From Albidovulum sp. (GTDB lineage Bacteria > Pseudomonadota > Alphaproteobacteria > Rhodobacterales > Rhodobacteraceae), in NCBI GenBank assembly GCA_030837825.1, contig JAUQYB010000113.1, positions 1-13,789 on the forward strand: 13,789 bases of DNA, read 5' to 3'. Within the stretch, counting starts at the first letter, position 1; each line of letters starts with the position of its first letter. The translations under genes were made by a program, and so were the position numbers. Shown one piece after another: positions 7,061 to 13,789 of the stretch. Under the pieces are notes generated by a model. That model was not told where the DNA came from. It made no database searches and saw only the letters and a program-made list of their open reading frames with translations.

Positions 7061-7690
7061 TCACTCCTTCCGGCTGGCCAGCGCGTTGACGGCCGCGACC
7101 GTGATCGCCGAGCCGCCGAGCCGCCCCTTCACGATCAGCGAAGGCGCCGGCAGATCGGCGATCAGCGCATCTTTCGATTCCGCCGCACCGACAAAGCCCA
7201 CCGGGCAGCCGATGATCGCCGCCGGGCGCGGGCAGGTCGGGTCTTCGAGCATGTTGAGCAGATGGAAGAGCGCGGTCGGCGCATTGCCGATGGCCACGAC
7301 GGCGCCGGCGAAATGCGGCCGCCACAGTTCCAGCGCCGCGGCGGAGCGGGTGTTGCCCATCGCCTTCGCCAGGTCGGGCACGCGCGGGTCGTGGAGCGTG
7401 CAGATGACTTCGTTTCCGGCGGGAAGGCGCGGGCGGGTGATCCCCTCGCTGACCATCCGCGCGTCGCAAAGAACGGGCGCGCCCGATTCGAGGGCGGCGC
7501 GCGCGGCGATCGCCATGCCGGGCGAGAAGCGCACGTCGCGTTCCAGGCCAACCATCCCGGCGGCATGAATCATGCGGACGACGACAACCTCTTCCTCAGG
7601 CGTGAACCGCGAAAGATCGGCCTCGGCCCGGATGGTGGCGAAGCTTTCGGCGTAGATCGCCGCGCCGTCGGTTTCATAGGTGTGGGACAT
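7061..7690 (-). CDS. cobH: Precorrin-8X methylmutase
   Basis: CobH moves the C11 methyl group of precorrin-8X to C12, giving hydrogenobyrinate. The 209-residue protein contains the catalytic histidine H42 in MIHAAGM (40-46). It also has GNAPTALFHLL (135-145), GCPVGFVGAAESK (161-173) and the C-terminal GRLGGS (189-194), a textbook family match in length and motifs. Its first 17 bases overlap the end of cobG in another frame. No strong ribosome binding site is seen before the ATG, which suggests translational coupling to cobG. It ends two bases before cobI. Confidence 0.96.
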   Translation of the reverse strand: MSHTYETDGAAIYAESFATIRAEADLSRFTPEEEVVVVRMIHAAGMVGLERDVRFSPGMAIAARAALESGAPVLCDARMVSEGITRPRLPAGNEVICTLHDPRVPDLAKAMGNTRSAAALELWRPHFAGAVVAIGNAPTALFHLLNMLEDPTCPRPAAIIGCPVGFVGAAESKDALIADLPAPSLIVKGRLGGSAITVAAVNALASRKE

Positions 7691-8849
7691 GAGTGGTCTC
7701 GGTGAGGTGTTCCGGGCTGAGGGTTGCGGAGTCTAGCCCCGGCAGATGTGGCGCATCGCGGCTGGTGCCGTCGCGGATGAATGCGACCTTCCCGCCCGGC
7801 TGGCCGACGAGGGTGAAGGTCGCAGCTCCGGGATGCGCGCAGCCCTTGGCGCAACCGGAGACATGCAGGGTTTCGGCCGGGCGAAGCCCCACGCTCAGAC
7901 GCCGCGCAAGCTCGCGCGTCTCGATCAGCGCCTGCGGGCAGCCCGGGGCGCCGGTGCAGGCGGTCGTCCTGAGAAGCGGGCTTTCCGGATCGCTGACAAG
8001 CCCCGCAACGGCGGGCATGCACGCCGCGCCTTCGATCAGCAGCATCCGCCACGGGGTAAGCCGGATCGGCCCGGTTTCGGCCAGAACAGACAATGTTTCC
8101 GCCTCGATCTGGCCAAAGGCGAAGGCGGCGAGCTGCCCGAGAGGCGTGGCGCCCGGGCACGGCAATCGGACATCTTGCCGGCGCGGCACCGGAATCGCGC
8201 GGAACGCCTCCGGCAGGACCGCGCCGCGCGCCAGATGCGCCGCCATGCGACCCCTTCCCTCCGGCGCGCCGCCGGAGGCGAGAAACCAGCGCGCAAGATC
8301 GAGCGCGAGCTTGGCGGCAGTCGCCTGCGTGGCTTGCGCGGCGGTGAGGGCGCCGTCGGCCCGGACGGTCAGGCGGCCGGCAAGGCGTTCGATCCGGATG
8401 TCGGCCGAGGTTTCCGCCAGCACGGGCTTCTCGCCGCAATCGACGGCATAGCCGAATTTCGCCGACGGCGCGGGGGCGTCGTTCTCGGCCAGTGCCCGCT
8501 CCAGCGCGGCGGCAACAGTCACGGTGGCATCGCCCTCGGACCAGAACGGCTGGACGACGATGTTGCGGCGGGTCTCTGCGGCAATGCTGTCGTCGATCAG
8601 CCCCAGCGCGCGCAGCCCCTCGATCAGCGGCGGATGGCCGGTCTCGGCCACGCCACGGATCTGCAGGTTCGCGCGGGCGGAAAGGTCGATGATCCCGCTG
8701 CCATGCCGCATGGCAAGCTCCGCGACACCCACCGCCTGCGCCTGCGTCAGCCGCCCGAGATGCGGGCGCACCCTTACGACGAGCCCGTCGCCGGACCGCA
8801 TCGGACGCAGCGCGCCGGGGCACCATCCCTGGATCACCGGCCCGCTCAT
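7674..8849 (-). CDS. cobG: Precorrin-3B synthase (oxygen-dependent, Fe-S)
   Basis: CobG hydroxylates precorrin-3A at C20 and forms the lactone of precorrin-3B using molecular oxygen, the hallmark step of the aerobic pathway. The 391-residue protein belongs to the nitrite/sulfite reductase superfamily. After the N-terminal ferredoxin-like half (SARANLQIRG, 57-66), it shows the [4Fe-4S] cysteine pattern C298-x5-C304 (ACTGAPGC) and C333-x3-C337 (SGCAKGC). All four ligands are present. Some Rhodobacter species use the unrelated flavoprotein CobZ for this step; this organism has CobG. The start overlaps the cobN stop by four bases (ATGA), with GAGG upstream; the end overlaps cobH by 17 bases. Confidence 0.95.
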   Translation of the reverse strand: MSGPVIQGWCPGALRPMRSGDGLVVRVRPHLGRLTQAQAVGVAELAMRHGSGIIDLSARANLQIRGVAETGHPPLIEGLRALGLIDDSIAAETRRNIVVQPFWSEGDATVTVAAALERALAENDAPAPSAKFGYAVDCGEKPVLAETSADIRIERLAGRLTVRADGALTAAQATQATAAKLALDLARWFLASGGAPEGRGRMAAHLARGAVLPEAFRAIPVPRRQDVRLPCPGATPLGQLAAFAFGQIEAETLSVLAETGPIRLTPWRMLLIEGAACMPAVAGLVSDPESPLLRTTACTGAPGCPQALIETRELARRLSVGLRPAETLHVSGCAKGCAHPGAATFTLVGQPGGKVAFIRDGTSRDAPHLPGLDSATLSPEHLTETTHVPHL

Positions 8850-11800
8850 CGGCCCGCCTCGATCGCCACCGAGTTCCGCCGCGAGACCCAGAGCCCGGCA
8901 TCGCGCAGGGCCGCAAAGCGGTCGCGCAGCGCCTGAAGCGCCTGCGGGTTCTCGCGTTCCATGAAGGCCACCAGATCGGCGCGGCCGAGCGTGGCTTCGT
9001 GGTAGAGATCGAAGAGATGCGCGGGCACGGCGCGGGCGAGATGGGCGAAGGCCGCCAAGTGGTCGAGCGTTGCCGCAATCTCGGCCGCGCCGCGGAAGCC
9101 GTGGCGCATCATTCCGTCGGCCCAGGCGGGATTGGCCGCGCGGGCCCGCACCACGCGGGCGATTTCTTCCGGCAGCGTGCGGGCGCGGGGGTCGTCCGCC
9201 CGCGTGGCGTCGAGGTGGTAGAGCGTGGGGCTGGTGCCGCCGAGCCGGGCGACCGCCGCGGCGAAACCGCCCTCGTGCGCGGCGTAGTCGGAGGCGAGCA
9301 GCAGGTCGGTCTCGGCCAGGTCCTGGACATGGACGAAGCCGTCCGCCCCCTTCACCTGCACCTCGAGCGCCGCGCGGGCGGGATGCGCGGCGCCGGTCGC
9401 GTCGATCGCCCAGGCCGAGCCGGACAGCCAGGCCTCTCCGGCCGCAGCCTGACCTTCCGGCCCGTAGTCTTCCATCGCCTCGCCCATCGCAAGCCCGTAG
9501 AGGCCCGGCTTCGGGCCGAAGACCCGGGGCGTGGCGCGCAGGTAGGGGTTGTCCTCGACCGCTTCCTCACGGTCTGCAAGTGCCGCGGCCGCAGCTTCGA
9601 AAAGCTGGGCGAGGCCCGGAAAAAGGTCTCTGAACAGGCCGGAAACCCGCAAGGTCACATCGATCCGCGGGCGGCGGAGAAGGGCGAGCGGGATCACCTC
9701 GAAACCCGAAACCCGCTCCGATCCCTCGTCCCATTTCGGCGCGAGACCGGCGAGGTGCAGCGCCAGGGCGAACTCCTCGCCCGCCGTGCGCATCGTGGCC
9801 GAGCCCCACAGGTCCACCACCAGCGATCTGGGCCAGTCGCCGTGGTCCTGGAGGTGACGGCGCAGAAGCTCCTCGGCGAGCTTCACCCCCTGCGCATGGG
9901 CGGCGCGCGAGGGCACGGCGCGGGGATCGGTGGTGAAAAGGTTGCGCCCCGTCGGCAGCACGTCCGACCGCCCCCGGAAGGGTGAGCCCGAGGGCCCCGC
10001 CTCCACCCGATGCCCGCTGAGTGCGGCCAGAAGGCCGGCGCGTTCCTCGGCCCCACATTGACCGGTGCCGAAGACATGGAGACCATCGCCGAACTGGCTT
10101 TCCTTGATGTCGCAGACGAAGCGGTCGATCCGGGTGATCGCCTCGGCGGGCGAGGCATCCTCGGGCAGGCCGAGGTCGTCCTCCACCCCCCGTCCGCGCG
10201 CCTCGTCCCGGATCGCCCGGATCAGCCGGTCGCGGCGGGCGGGATCGAGCCCGTCGGCGGTGGAGTATTCATCGAGAAGTCGCTCGAGCCGCGAAAGCGG
10301 TTCCGGCACAGCACTTGGGGCGAGCGGCGGCGGCAGGTGGCCGAGGGTCACCGCGCCGATGCGCCGCTTGGCCTGCGCCGCCTCGCCGGGGTCGTTGACG
10401 ATGAAGGGATAGATCACCGGCAGACCGCCAATCAGCGCCTCGGGCCAGCAGGCATCCGACAGTGCGACAGACTTGCCCGGCAGCCATTCGAGCGTGCCAT
10501 GCGCGCCGATATGGATCAGCCCGTGCAGACCCTGCGCCCGAAGCCAGAGGTAGAACGCCACATAGGCGTGCCGCGGCGTGCGGCTGAGATCGTGGTAGTC
10601 GTCGCCCCGTGTCCGCACCTGGCCCCGTTCGGGCTGGAGCGCCACAATGGCCCTGCCGCGCCGCAGGGCGTGGAAGCGGAAATGACCACCGGCGACGGCG
10701 GAATCGGCCTCCGGTTCGCCCCAGGCGGCGAAAAGCGCCTCGCGGAGGGACTCCGGCAGGGCGGAAAGCGTGTCTCTGTAGGCTGAAACCGGCCATTCCA
10801 GCGTTTCGGTGGCGAGGGCGGGACCAAGGCTCTCGCCAGCGCCCTCCACCCCGATCAGCGCCAGAACCGTCTCTGCCGAGGCAAGCGCGTCGAGGCCGAC
10901 GGCATGGGCGAGCTGCCAGGTCTTGCCGGGATAGGTCGAGAGAACCAGCGCCAGCGCCCGATCCCTTGCCGGTGTCCGGGCGAGGCGGTGCCACGCCGCA
11001 ACCCGGTCTGCAATGGCGCTGATCCTTTCCCGGTCGGCGCGGTGGGCAAAGCGCGAAAACTGCAGGTCGGGATCGCGGCGGCCGGGGCTCTTGAAGCTGG
11101 CGACGCCGGCGAAGATGCGGCCATCGACCTCGGGCAGGACGACATGCATGGCGAGATCGGCGGGTGACAGCCCCCGGTCCGATGCCATCCAGTCCTTCCG
11201 CCGCGCGGTCGAGAGCGCCACCTGGAAAACCGGGCAGCCGGGCGCATCGAGCGGGGAAGGACCGCCATCGCTCCCCTTCGCAGAAAATGCAGTAACGTTG
11301 ACGATGACCGCGGGGACCAGGCGGACGAGTTCCGCCCTGAGCCAGTCGGCGGCGCCGGCATCCTTGAGGCTTGCAGCAAAGGCGCCGACGGCGGCGAAGC
11401 CGCGCGCCTCCAGCGCCATGATCAGCCCGTCTACCGGATCGGTATCGGCTGCGGTCAGGTAGGAGCGGTAGAAGGTGACCACGGCAAGCGGACGGCCCCC
11501 GGGCTCAGGCGCGGAAACCACGCCGCGACCGGGTAGATACCAGCCGAAAGCGGGAACCGTCTTTTCCCCCACCACCGGCCCGGCATAAAGGCCGGCTGCC
11601 AGCGAAAGCTGCTGGAGCGCGGCCTGCGCCGCGACCGCGCCCCCGGCATCGCAGAGCGTCTGGAGCCGGCGCAGGGTCGAAACCGGCAGCGTGGACAGCG
11701 CATCGAGCCGCGCGTCCTCGCGCCCGTCGGCTGGAAGGACGGCCAGCGCGATCCCGTTGCGGCGCGCCAGATCCTGCACCTGCGCAAGGCCATAGGGCCA

Positions 11801-12076
11801 GTAGCTTTCGCCGCCAATCAGGCGGATCAGTATCCCCTTTGCACCAGACAGCGTGCGCTCGACATAGGTGTCGACCGACAGGGGATGGCGCAGCGCCACG
11901 AGGTTCGCCAGCCGCAGAGACGGCAACCTTTCCCTGCCGCGGTGCCATCCCGCCGCGAAGGCCCCGAGGTCGCTGTCGGAAAACGACAGCACCACCAGAT
12001 CGGCCGGAGTCTGGCCGAGGTCGGTGGGCGCGTCGGTTTCCTCGAGCCCGTGGCTTTCGCGGAAGATGACATGCAT
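8846..12076 (-). CDS. cobN: Cobaltochelatase large subunit CobN
   Basis: CobN is the large, substrate-binding subunit of the ATP-dependent cobaltochelatase CobNST, which inserts Co(II) into hydrogenobyrinate a,c-diamide. The 1076-residue protein shows the CobN/BchH family block HIGAHGTLEWLPGKSVALSD near residue 520. Other blocks are KESQFGDGLHVFGTG, MRTAGEEFALALHLAG (about 760) and VSGLFRDLFPGL (about 812). The C-terminal helical part is HGFRGAAEIAATLDHLAAF onward. It is shorter than the roughly 1270-residue Pseudomonas denitrificans enzyme, but no domain appears broken. CobS and CobT are not in the window. The ATG is in frame with the cobW stop nine bases upstream; AGGAGG in the last cobW codons is rather far away (14 bases). 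Confidence 0.97.
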   Translation of the reverse strand: MHVIFRESHGLEETDAPTDLGQTPADLVVLSFSDSDLGAFAAGWHRGRERLPSLRLANLVALRHPLSVDTYVERTLSGAKGILIRLIGGESYWPYGLAQVQDLARRNGIALAVLPADGREDARLDALSTLPVSTLRRLQTLCDAGGAVAAQAALQQLSLAAGLYAGPVVGEKTVPAFGWYLPGRGVVSAPEPGGRPLAVVTFYRSYLTAADTDPVDGLIMALEARGFAAVGAFAASLKDAGAADWLRAELVRLVPAVIVNVTAFSAKGSDGGPSPLDAPGCPVFQVALSTARRKDWMASDRGLSPADLAMHVVLPEVDGRIFAGVASFKSPGRRDPDLQFSRFAHRADRERISAIADRVAAWHRLARTPARDRALALVLSTYPGKTWQLAHAVGLDALASAETVLALIGVEGAGESLGPALATETLEWPVSAYRDTLSALPESLREALFAAWGEPEADSAVAGGHFRFHALRRGRAIVALQPERGQVRTRGDDYHDLSRTPRHAYVAFYLWLRAQGLHGLIHIGAHGTLEWLPGKSVALSDACWPEALIGGLPVIYPFIVNDPGEAAQAKRRIGAVTLGHLPPPLAPSAVPEPLSRLERLLDEYSTADGLDPARRDRLIRAIRDEARGRGVEDDLGLPEDASPAEAITRIDRFVCDIKESQFGDGLHVFGTGQCGAEERAGLLAALSGHRVEAGPSGSPFRGRSDVLPTGRNLFTTDPRAVPSRAAHAQGVKLAEELLRRHLQDHGDWPRSLVVDLWGSATMRTAGEEFALALHLAGLAPKWDEGSERVSGFEVIPLALLRRPRIDVTLRVSGLFRDLFPGLAQLFEAAAAALADREEAVEDNPYLRATPRVFGPKPGLYGLAMGEAMEDYGPEGQAAAGEAWLSGSAWAIDATGAAHPARAALEVQVKGADGFVHVQDLAETDLLLASDYAAHEGGFAAAVARLGGTSPTLYHLDATRADDPRARTLPEEIARVVRARAANPAWADGMMRHGFRGAAEIAATLDHLAAFAHLARAVPAHLFDLYHEATLGRADLVAFMERENPQALQALRDRFAALRDAGLWVSRRNSVAIEAGR

Positions 12077-12085
12077 CGGCGGGTC

Positions 12086-13135
12086 TCAGACCTCCTGCGT
12101 CTCGGAGGCGAGAACGGCGCGAATCGCCGCCGGATCGACATCGTGATGCTCGGCGATCACCACGAGGCGTGTGGCGCGCGGGGTCTCGCCCCAGGGCCGG
12201 TCGAACTGTGCCCTCACCCGCTCGCCCACCGCCTGGACCAGCATCCGCATCGGCCTGCCGCGTACGGCGACATAGCCCTTGACGCGCAGGATGTTCTGTT
12301 CGCGGGCAAGCCGCGCGATGGCCTCCTGCAATGCCTCGGGGTCGGCGATTTCGGGCAGGTCGATCACCACCGTGTCGAAATCGTCATGCTCGTGATCGTC
12401 CGCCCCGTCGTGATGCGAGGGCCGGGCCGCGAGATCGTCCTCGGCTGCCGCATTCAGGCCGAGGATCAGCCGCGGGTCGATGCGGCCGTCCTCCACCGCC
12501 AGGATCGGCAGCCGGCGCGGCGCCTCGGCCTCGATCGCCGCCCGCGCCGCCGCGATAGCCGCCGCGTCGGCCAGGTCCGCCTTGGTCAGGAGAACGATGT
12601 CGGCGCACGCGATCTGGTCCTCGAAGACCTCCGAGAGCGGCGTCTCGTGGTCGAGGCTTTCGTCCGCCGCGCGCTGCGCCTCGACCACCGCCACATCGGG
12701 GGCGAAGCGCCCCGCCGCCACCGCCTCGGCATCGGCGAGCGCGATCACCCCGTCGACGGTGATCCGCGAGCGGATCGCCGGCCAGTCGAAGGCCTTCAGC
12801 AGCGGCTTCGGCAGCGCCAGGCCCGAGGTCTCGATCAGGATGTGGTCGGGCCGCTGCGGCAGCGCCATCAGTGCCTCGATCGTCGGGATGAAATCGTCGG
12901 CGACGGTGCAGCAGATGCAGCCGTTGGCCAGTTCGACGATGTTTTCCTCCGGGCACATATCGTCGGCGCAGCCCTTCAGGATCTCGCCGTCCACACCGAC
13001 GCTGCCGAACTCGTTAACCAGGACGGCCAGCCGCTTTCCTTGCGGGTTCTGCATCAGGTGGCGGATCAGCGTCGTCTTGCCGGCGCCGAGGAAGCCGGTG
13101 ATGACGGTGACGGGGATCTTGCTCAGCGGGTCCAT
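12086..13135 (-). CDS. cobW: CobW GTPase, probable cobalt chaperone
   Basis: CobW is a G3E-family P-loop GTPase associated with cobalt supply for cobalamin synthesis; work on related CobW proteins supports GTP-dependent Co(II) binding. The 349-residue protein has the Walker A motif GFLGAGKT (14-21) and the metal-site motif CICC (73-76). It also has ETSGLALPKP (102-111), TKAD (184-187) as the guanine-recognition motif, and a histidine/aspartate-rich segment (241-252, HHDGADDHEHDD) before the C-terminal CobW domain. Its ATG follows the stop of the DUF1636-type gene directly (TGAATG), suggesting coupled translation. Zinc-handling COG0523 relatives are the alternative, but the location immediately upstream of cobN favours CobW. 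Confidence 0.95.
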   Translation of the reverse strand: MDPLSKIPVTVITGFLGAGKTTLIRHLMQNPQGKRLAVLVNEFGSVGVDGEILKGCADDMCPEENIVELANGCICCTVADDFIPTIEALMALPQRPDHILIETSGLALPKPLLKAFDWPAIRSRITVDGVIALADAEAVAAGRFAPDVAVVEAQRAADESLDHETPLSEVFEDQIACADIVLLTKADLADAAAIAAARAAIEAEAPRRLPILAVEDGRIDPRLILGLNAAAEDDLAARPSHHDGADDHEHDDFDTVVIDLPEIADPEALQEAIARLAREQNILRVKGYVAVRGRPMRMLVQAVGERVRAQFDRPWGETPRATRLVVIAEHHDVDPAAIRAVLASETQEV

Positions 13136-13498
13136 TCAGCTCTCCATCGGCGGGATGCGGGCAAGCGACTGCTTGCGGAAGATCACGGGGCGCTCGCGCC
13201 AGGGCACGAGCCCATCGGATGTGGCGGCATAGGCGGCGGTACCGGCGAGGATGTCGCCCACGTCCGCATCCGGGTCCATGCCGCGATAGACATAGGACCA
13301 GCGGCCAGGGCCCGAGAGCGCGATGTTGCAGCCGTGGTCGCAAGCGGAAAGACACTCCACCGGCACGATCCGCACCCCCCGGGGCGCCCCCGCCGCCTTG
13401 AGCGCCGCCAGAAGCCGGGCACCGGGCGGCACCGCGCCCTCGGGCAGGGGCCGGCCCATCTTGCAGGTGGTGCAGACATGGAGCGTTACCGTCACCAC
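13136..13498 (-). CDS. DUF1636-type small cysteine protein (leader copy)
   Basis: This is the first gene after the riboswitch. The frame is open back into the riboswitch, but the conserved part (VTLHVCTTCK) begins at tandem GTG codons at 13498 and 13495, preceded by GGAAGGA. I take the first GTG, giving 120 residues. Five cysteines occur: C9-x2-C12, C49-x3-C53-x3-C57 (ECLSACDHGC). The spacing suggests a metal or [2Fe-2S] site in a thioredoxin-like ferredoxin, consistent with the DUF1636 family; no activity is known to me. It shares the cysteine layout and a KQSLARIPP C-terminal motif with the copy at the other end of the operon. The stop touches the cobW ATG, so a link to cobalt delivery is a reasonable inference. 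Confidence 0.82.
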   Translation of the reverse strand: MVTVTLHVCTTCKMGRPLPEGAVPPGARLLAALKAAGAPRGVRIVPVECLSACDHGCNIALSGPGRWSYVYRGMDPDADVGDILAGTAAYAATSDGLVPWRERPVIFRKQSLARIPPMES

Positions 13499-13504
13499 CG
13501 TAGT

Positions 13505-13523
13505 CCTTCCAACCTGGGGAAAG
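13505..13523 (-). promoter_or_regulatory. Possible ribosome-binding-site-sequestering hairpin
   Basis: On the minus strand, CTTTCC (13518-13523) can pair with GGAAGG (13505-13510) across a seven-base loop, with one G-T wobble. GGAAGG is the only good ribosome binding site for the GTG start at 13498. This could be the translational switch of the upstream cobalamin riboswitch. It is a prediction by eye, without energy calculation. Confidence 0.4.
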
Positions 13524-13536
13524 GGGAGCGCCCGCG

Positions 13537-13556
13537 GGGGCCGCGCGTTCGGCCCC
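13537..13556 (-). other. GC-rich hairpin in the riboswitch leader
   Basis: Seven perfect base pairs (GGGGCCG with CGGCCCC) close a six-base loop between the riboswitch aptamer and the first gene. No T-run follows, so it is unlikely to be an intrinsic terminator. It may separate the aptamer from the translational switch. Confidence 0.4.
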
Positions 13557-13589
13557 GAGCCGGTTGCGGAACCCCCGTCCGCCGTCACG

Positions 13590-13787
13590 TTCACGCGCTG
13601 GCAGGTCTCCCGGCTTGCGGATCTCGGGGCGGACATTGCCCCGGCGGTCCTCCCGCCTTCCCGGCTTTCGCCAGTGGCTTCGGGGGACCTCTCCGGTCAC
13701 GGTCGCGGGGGCGGCTGCGCTTCGGCGATGCGCCCGGATGGGTCGCAAAGCCGGTCGCATTCCCTCTTCGCCTGCCCTAAGACAGGA
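13590..13787 (-). promoter_or_regulatory. Cobalamin riboswitch controlling the cob operon
   Basis: Read on the minus strand, all main blocks are present in order: GAGGGAATGCGACCGGC (13750-13766), GCAGCCGCCCCCGCGACCGTG within 13693-13718, and GCCACTGG (13671-13678). AAGCCGGGAAGGC-like sequence follows near 13655-13668, then a full B12 box AAGCCGGGAGACCTGCC (13600-13616). GGCAGG (13771-13776) is complementary to the CCTGCC of the B12 box and could form the closing helix. The element ends about 100 bases before the first start codon. Repression by adenosylcobalamin of the downstream DUF1636-cobWNGHIJ genes is the expected effect. The promoter lies outside the window or at its very edge. Confidence 0.95.
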
Positions 13788-13789
13788 AC

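Noticed and set aside
7059..7469. N-terminal extension of cobI up to an upstream ATG
   Set aside because: The extension only reads an alternative frame of cobH. The family N-terminus and a good ribosome binding site point to the ATG at 7058.
6363..7568. A 401-codon open frame on the plus strand opposite cobI and cobH
   Set aside because: It is a shadow frame with no recognisable domain; both minus-strand genes are certain.
13499..13636. N-terminal extension of the leader DUF1636 gene into the riboswitch
   Set aside because: The extension overlaps the B12 box and leader and lacks conserved residues. The tandem GTG with a GGAAGGA site fits the homologous N-terminus.
11885..13780. A 631-codon open frame on the plus strand opposite cobW and the riboswitch
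   Set aside because: It is antisense to clear cobN, cobW and DUF1636 genes and to the riboswitch. Its composition is rich in Arg, His and Gly with no domain, as expected from the third-position GC bias of the opposite strand.
1..13789. Mobile elements, CRISPR arrays, tRNA or rRNA genes
   Set aside because: Coding sequence and the two riboswitch regions account for nearly all bases. I saw no transposase, no direct-repeat arrays and no RNA gene signatures.

Overview
This window is an almost gap-free cobalamin (vitamin B12) corrin-ring operon of the aerobic, late-cobalt-insertion type. The very GC-rich DNA, the protein sequences and the gene set (CobG, CobN, CobE, CobW) point to an alphaproteobacterium, most likely in the Rhodobacterales; that placement is inferred from sequence style, not from a search.

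Layout, read in the direction of transcription (right to left, minus strand). The right edge holds a complete cobalamin riboswitch (about 13590-13787), followed by a leader with a hairpin that may hide the ribosome binding site. Then come a small four/five-cysteine DUF1636-type protein (13136-13498), cobW, cobN, cobG, cobH, cobI and cobJ. Next, cobK lies on the opposite (plus) strand. The minus strand resumes with cobL, cobE, cobM, cobB, cobA and a second, paralogous DUF1636-type protein (211-534). The left edge holds the 5' part of a second cobalamin riboswitch (about 1-105), also on the minus strand, so it controls a gene outside the window. Most junctions are ATGA overlaps or gaps of 0-9 bases. 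The only non-coding stretches are the two riboswitch regions.

How the genes work together: CobA makes precorrin-2 from uroporphyrinogen III. CobI methylates C20, CobG uses oxygen to make precorrin-3B, CobJ contracts the ring with C17 methylation, and CobM methylates C11. CobK reduces precorrin-6A, CobL methylates C5 and C15 and decarboxylates, CobH moves a methyl group to give hydrogenobyrinate, and CobB amidates side chains a and c. CobN, with CobS and CobT that are not present here, inserts cobalt, and CobW probably supplies it. CobF (C1 methylation and deacetylation) is absent from the window and must be encoded elsewhere or replaced.

The most interesting points are the two DUF1636 paralogues that form the first and last genes of the minus-strand series, the antisense cobK embedded in the operon with its start codon one base from that of cobL, and the two riboswitches that bracket the locus. 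Nothing here looks like a mobile element, CRISPR array or defence system.
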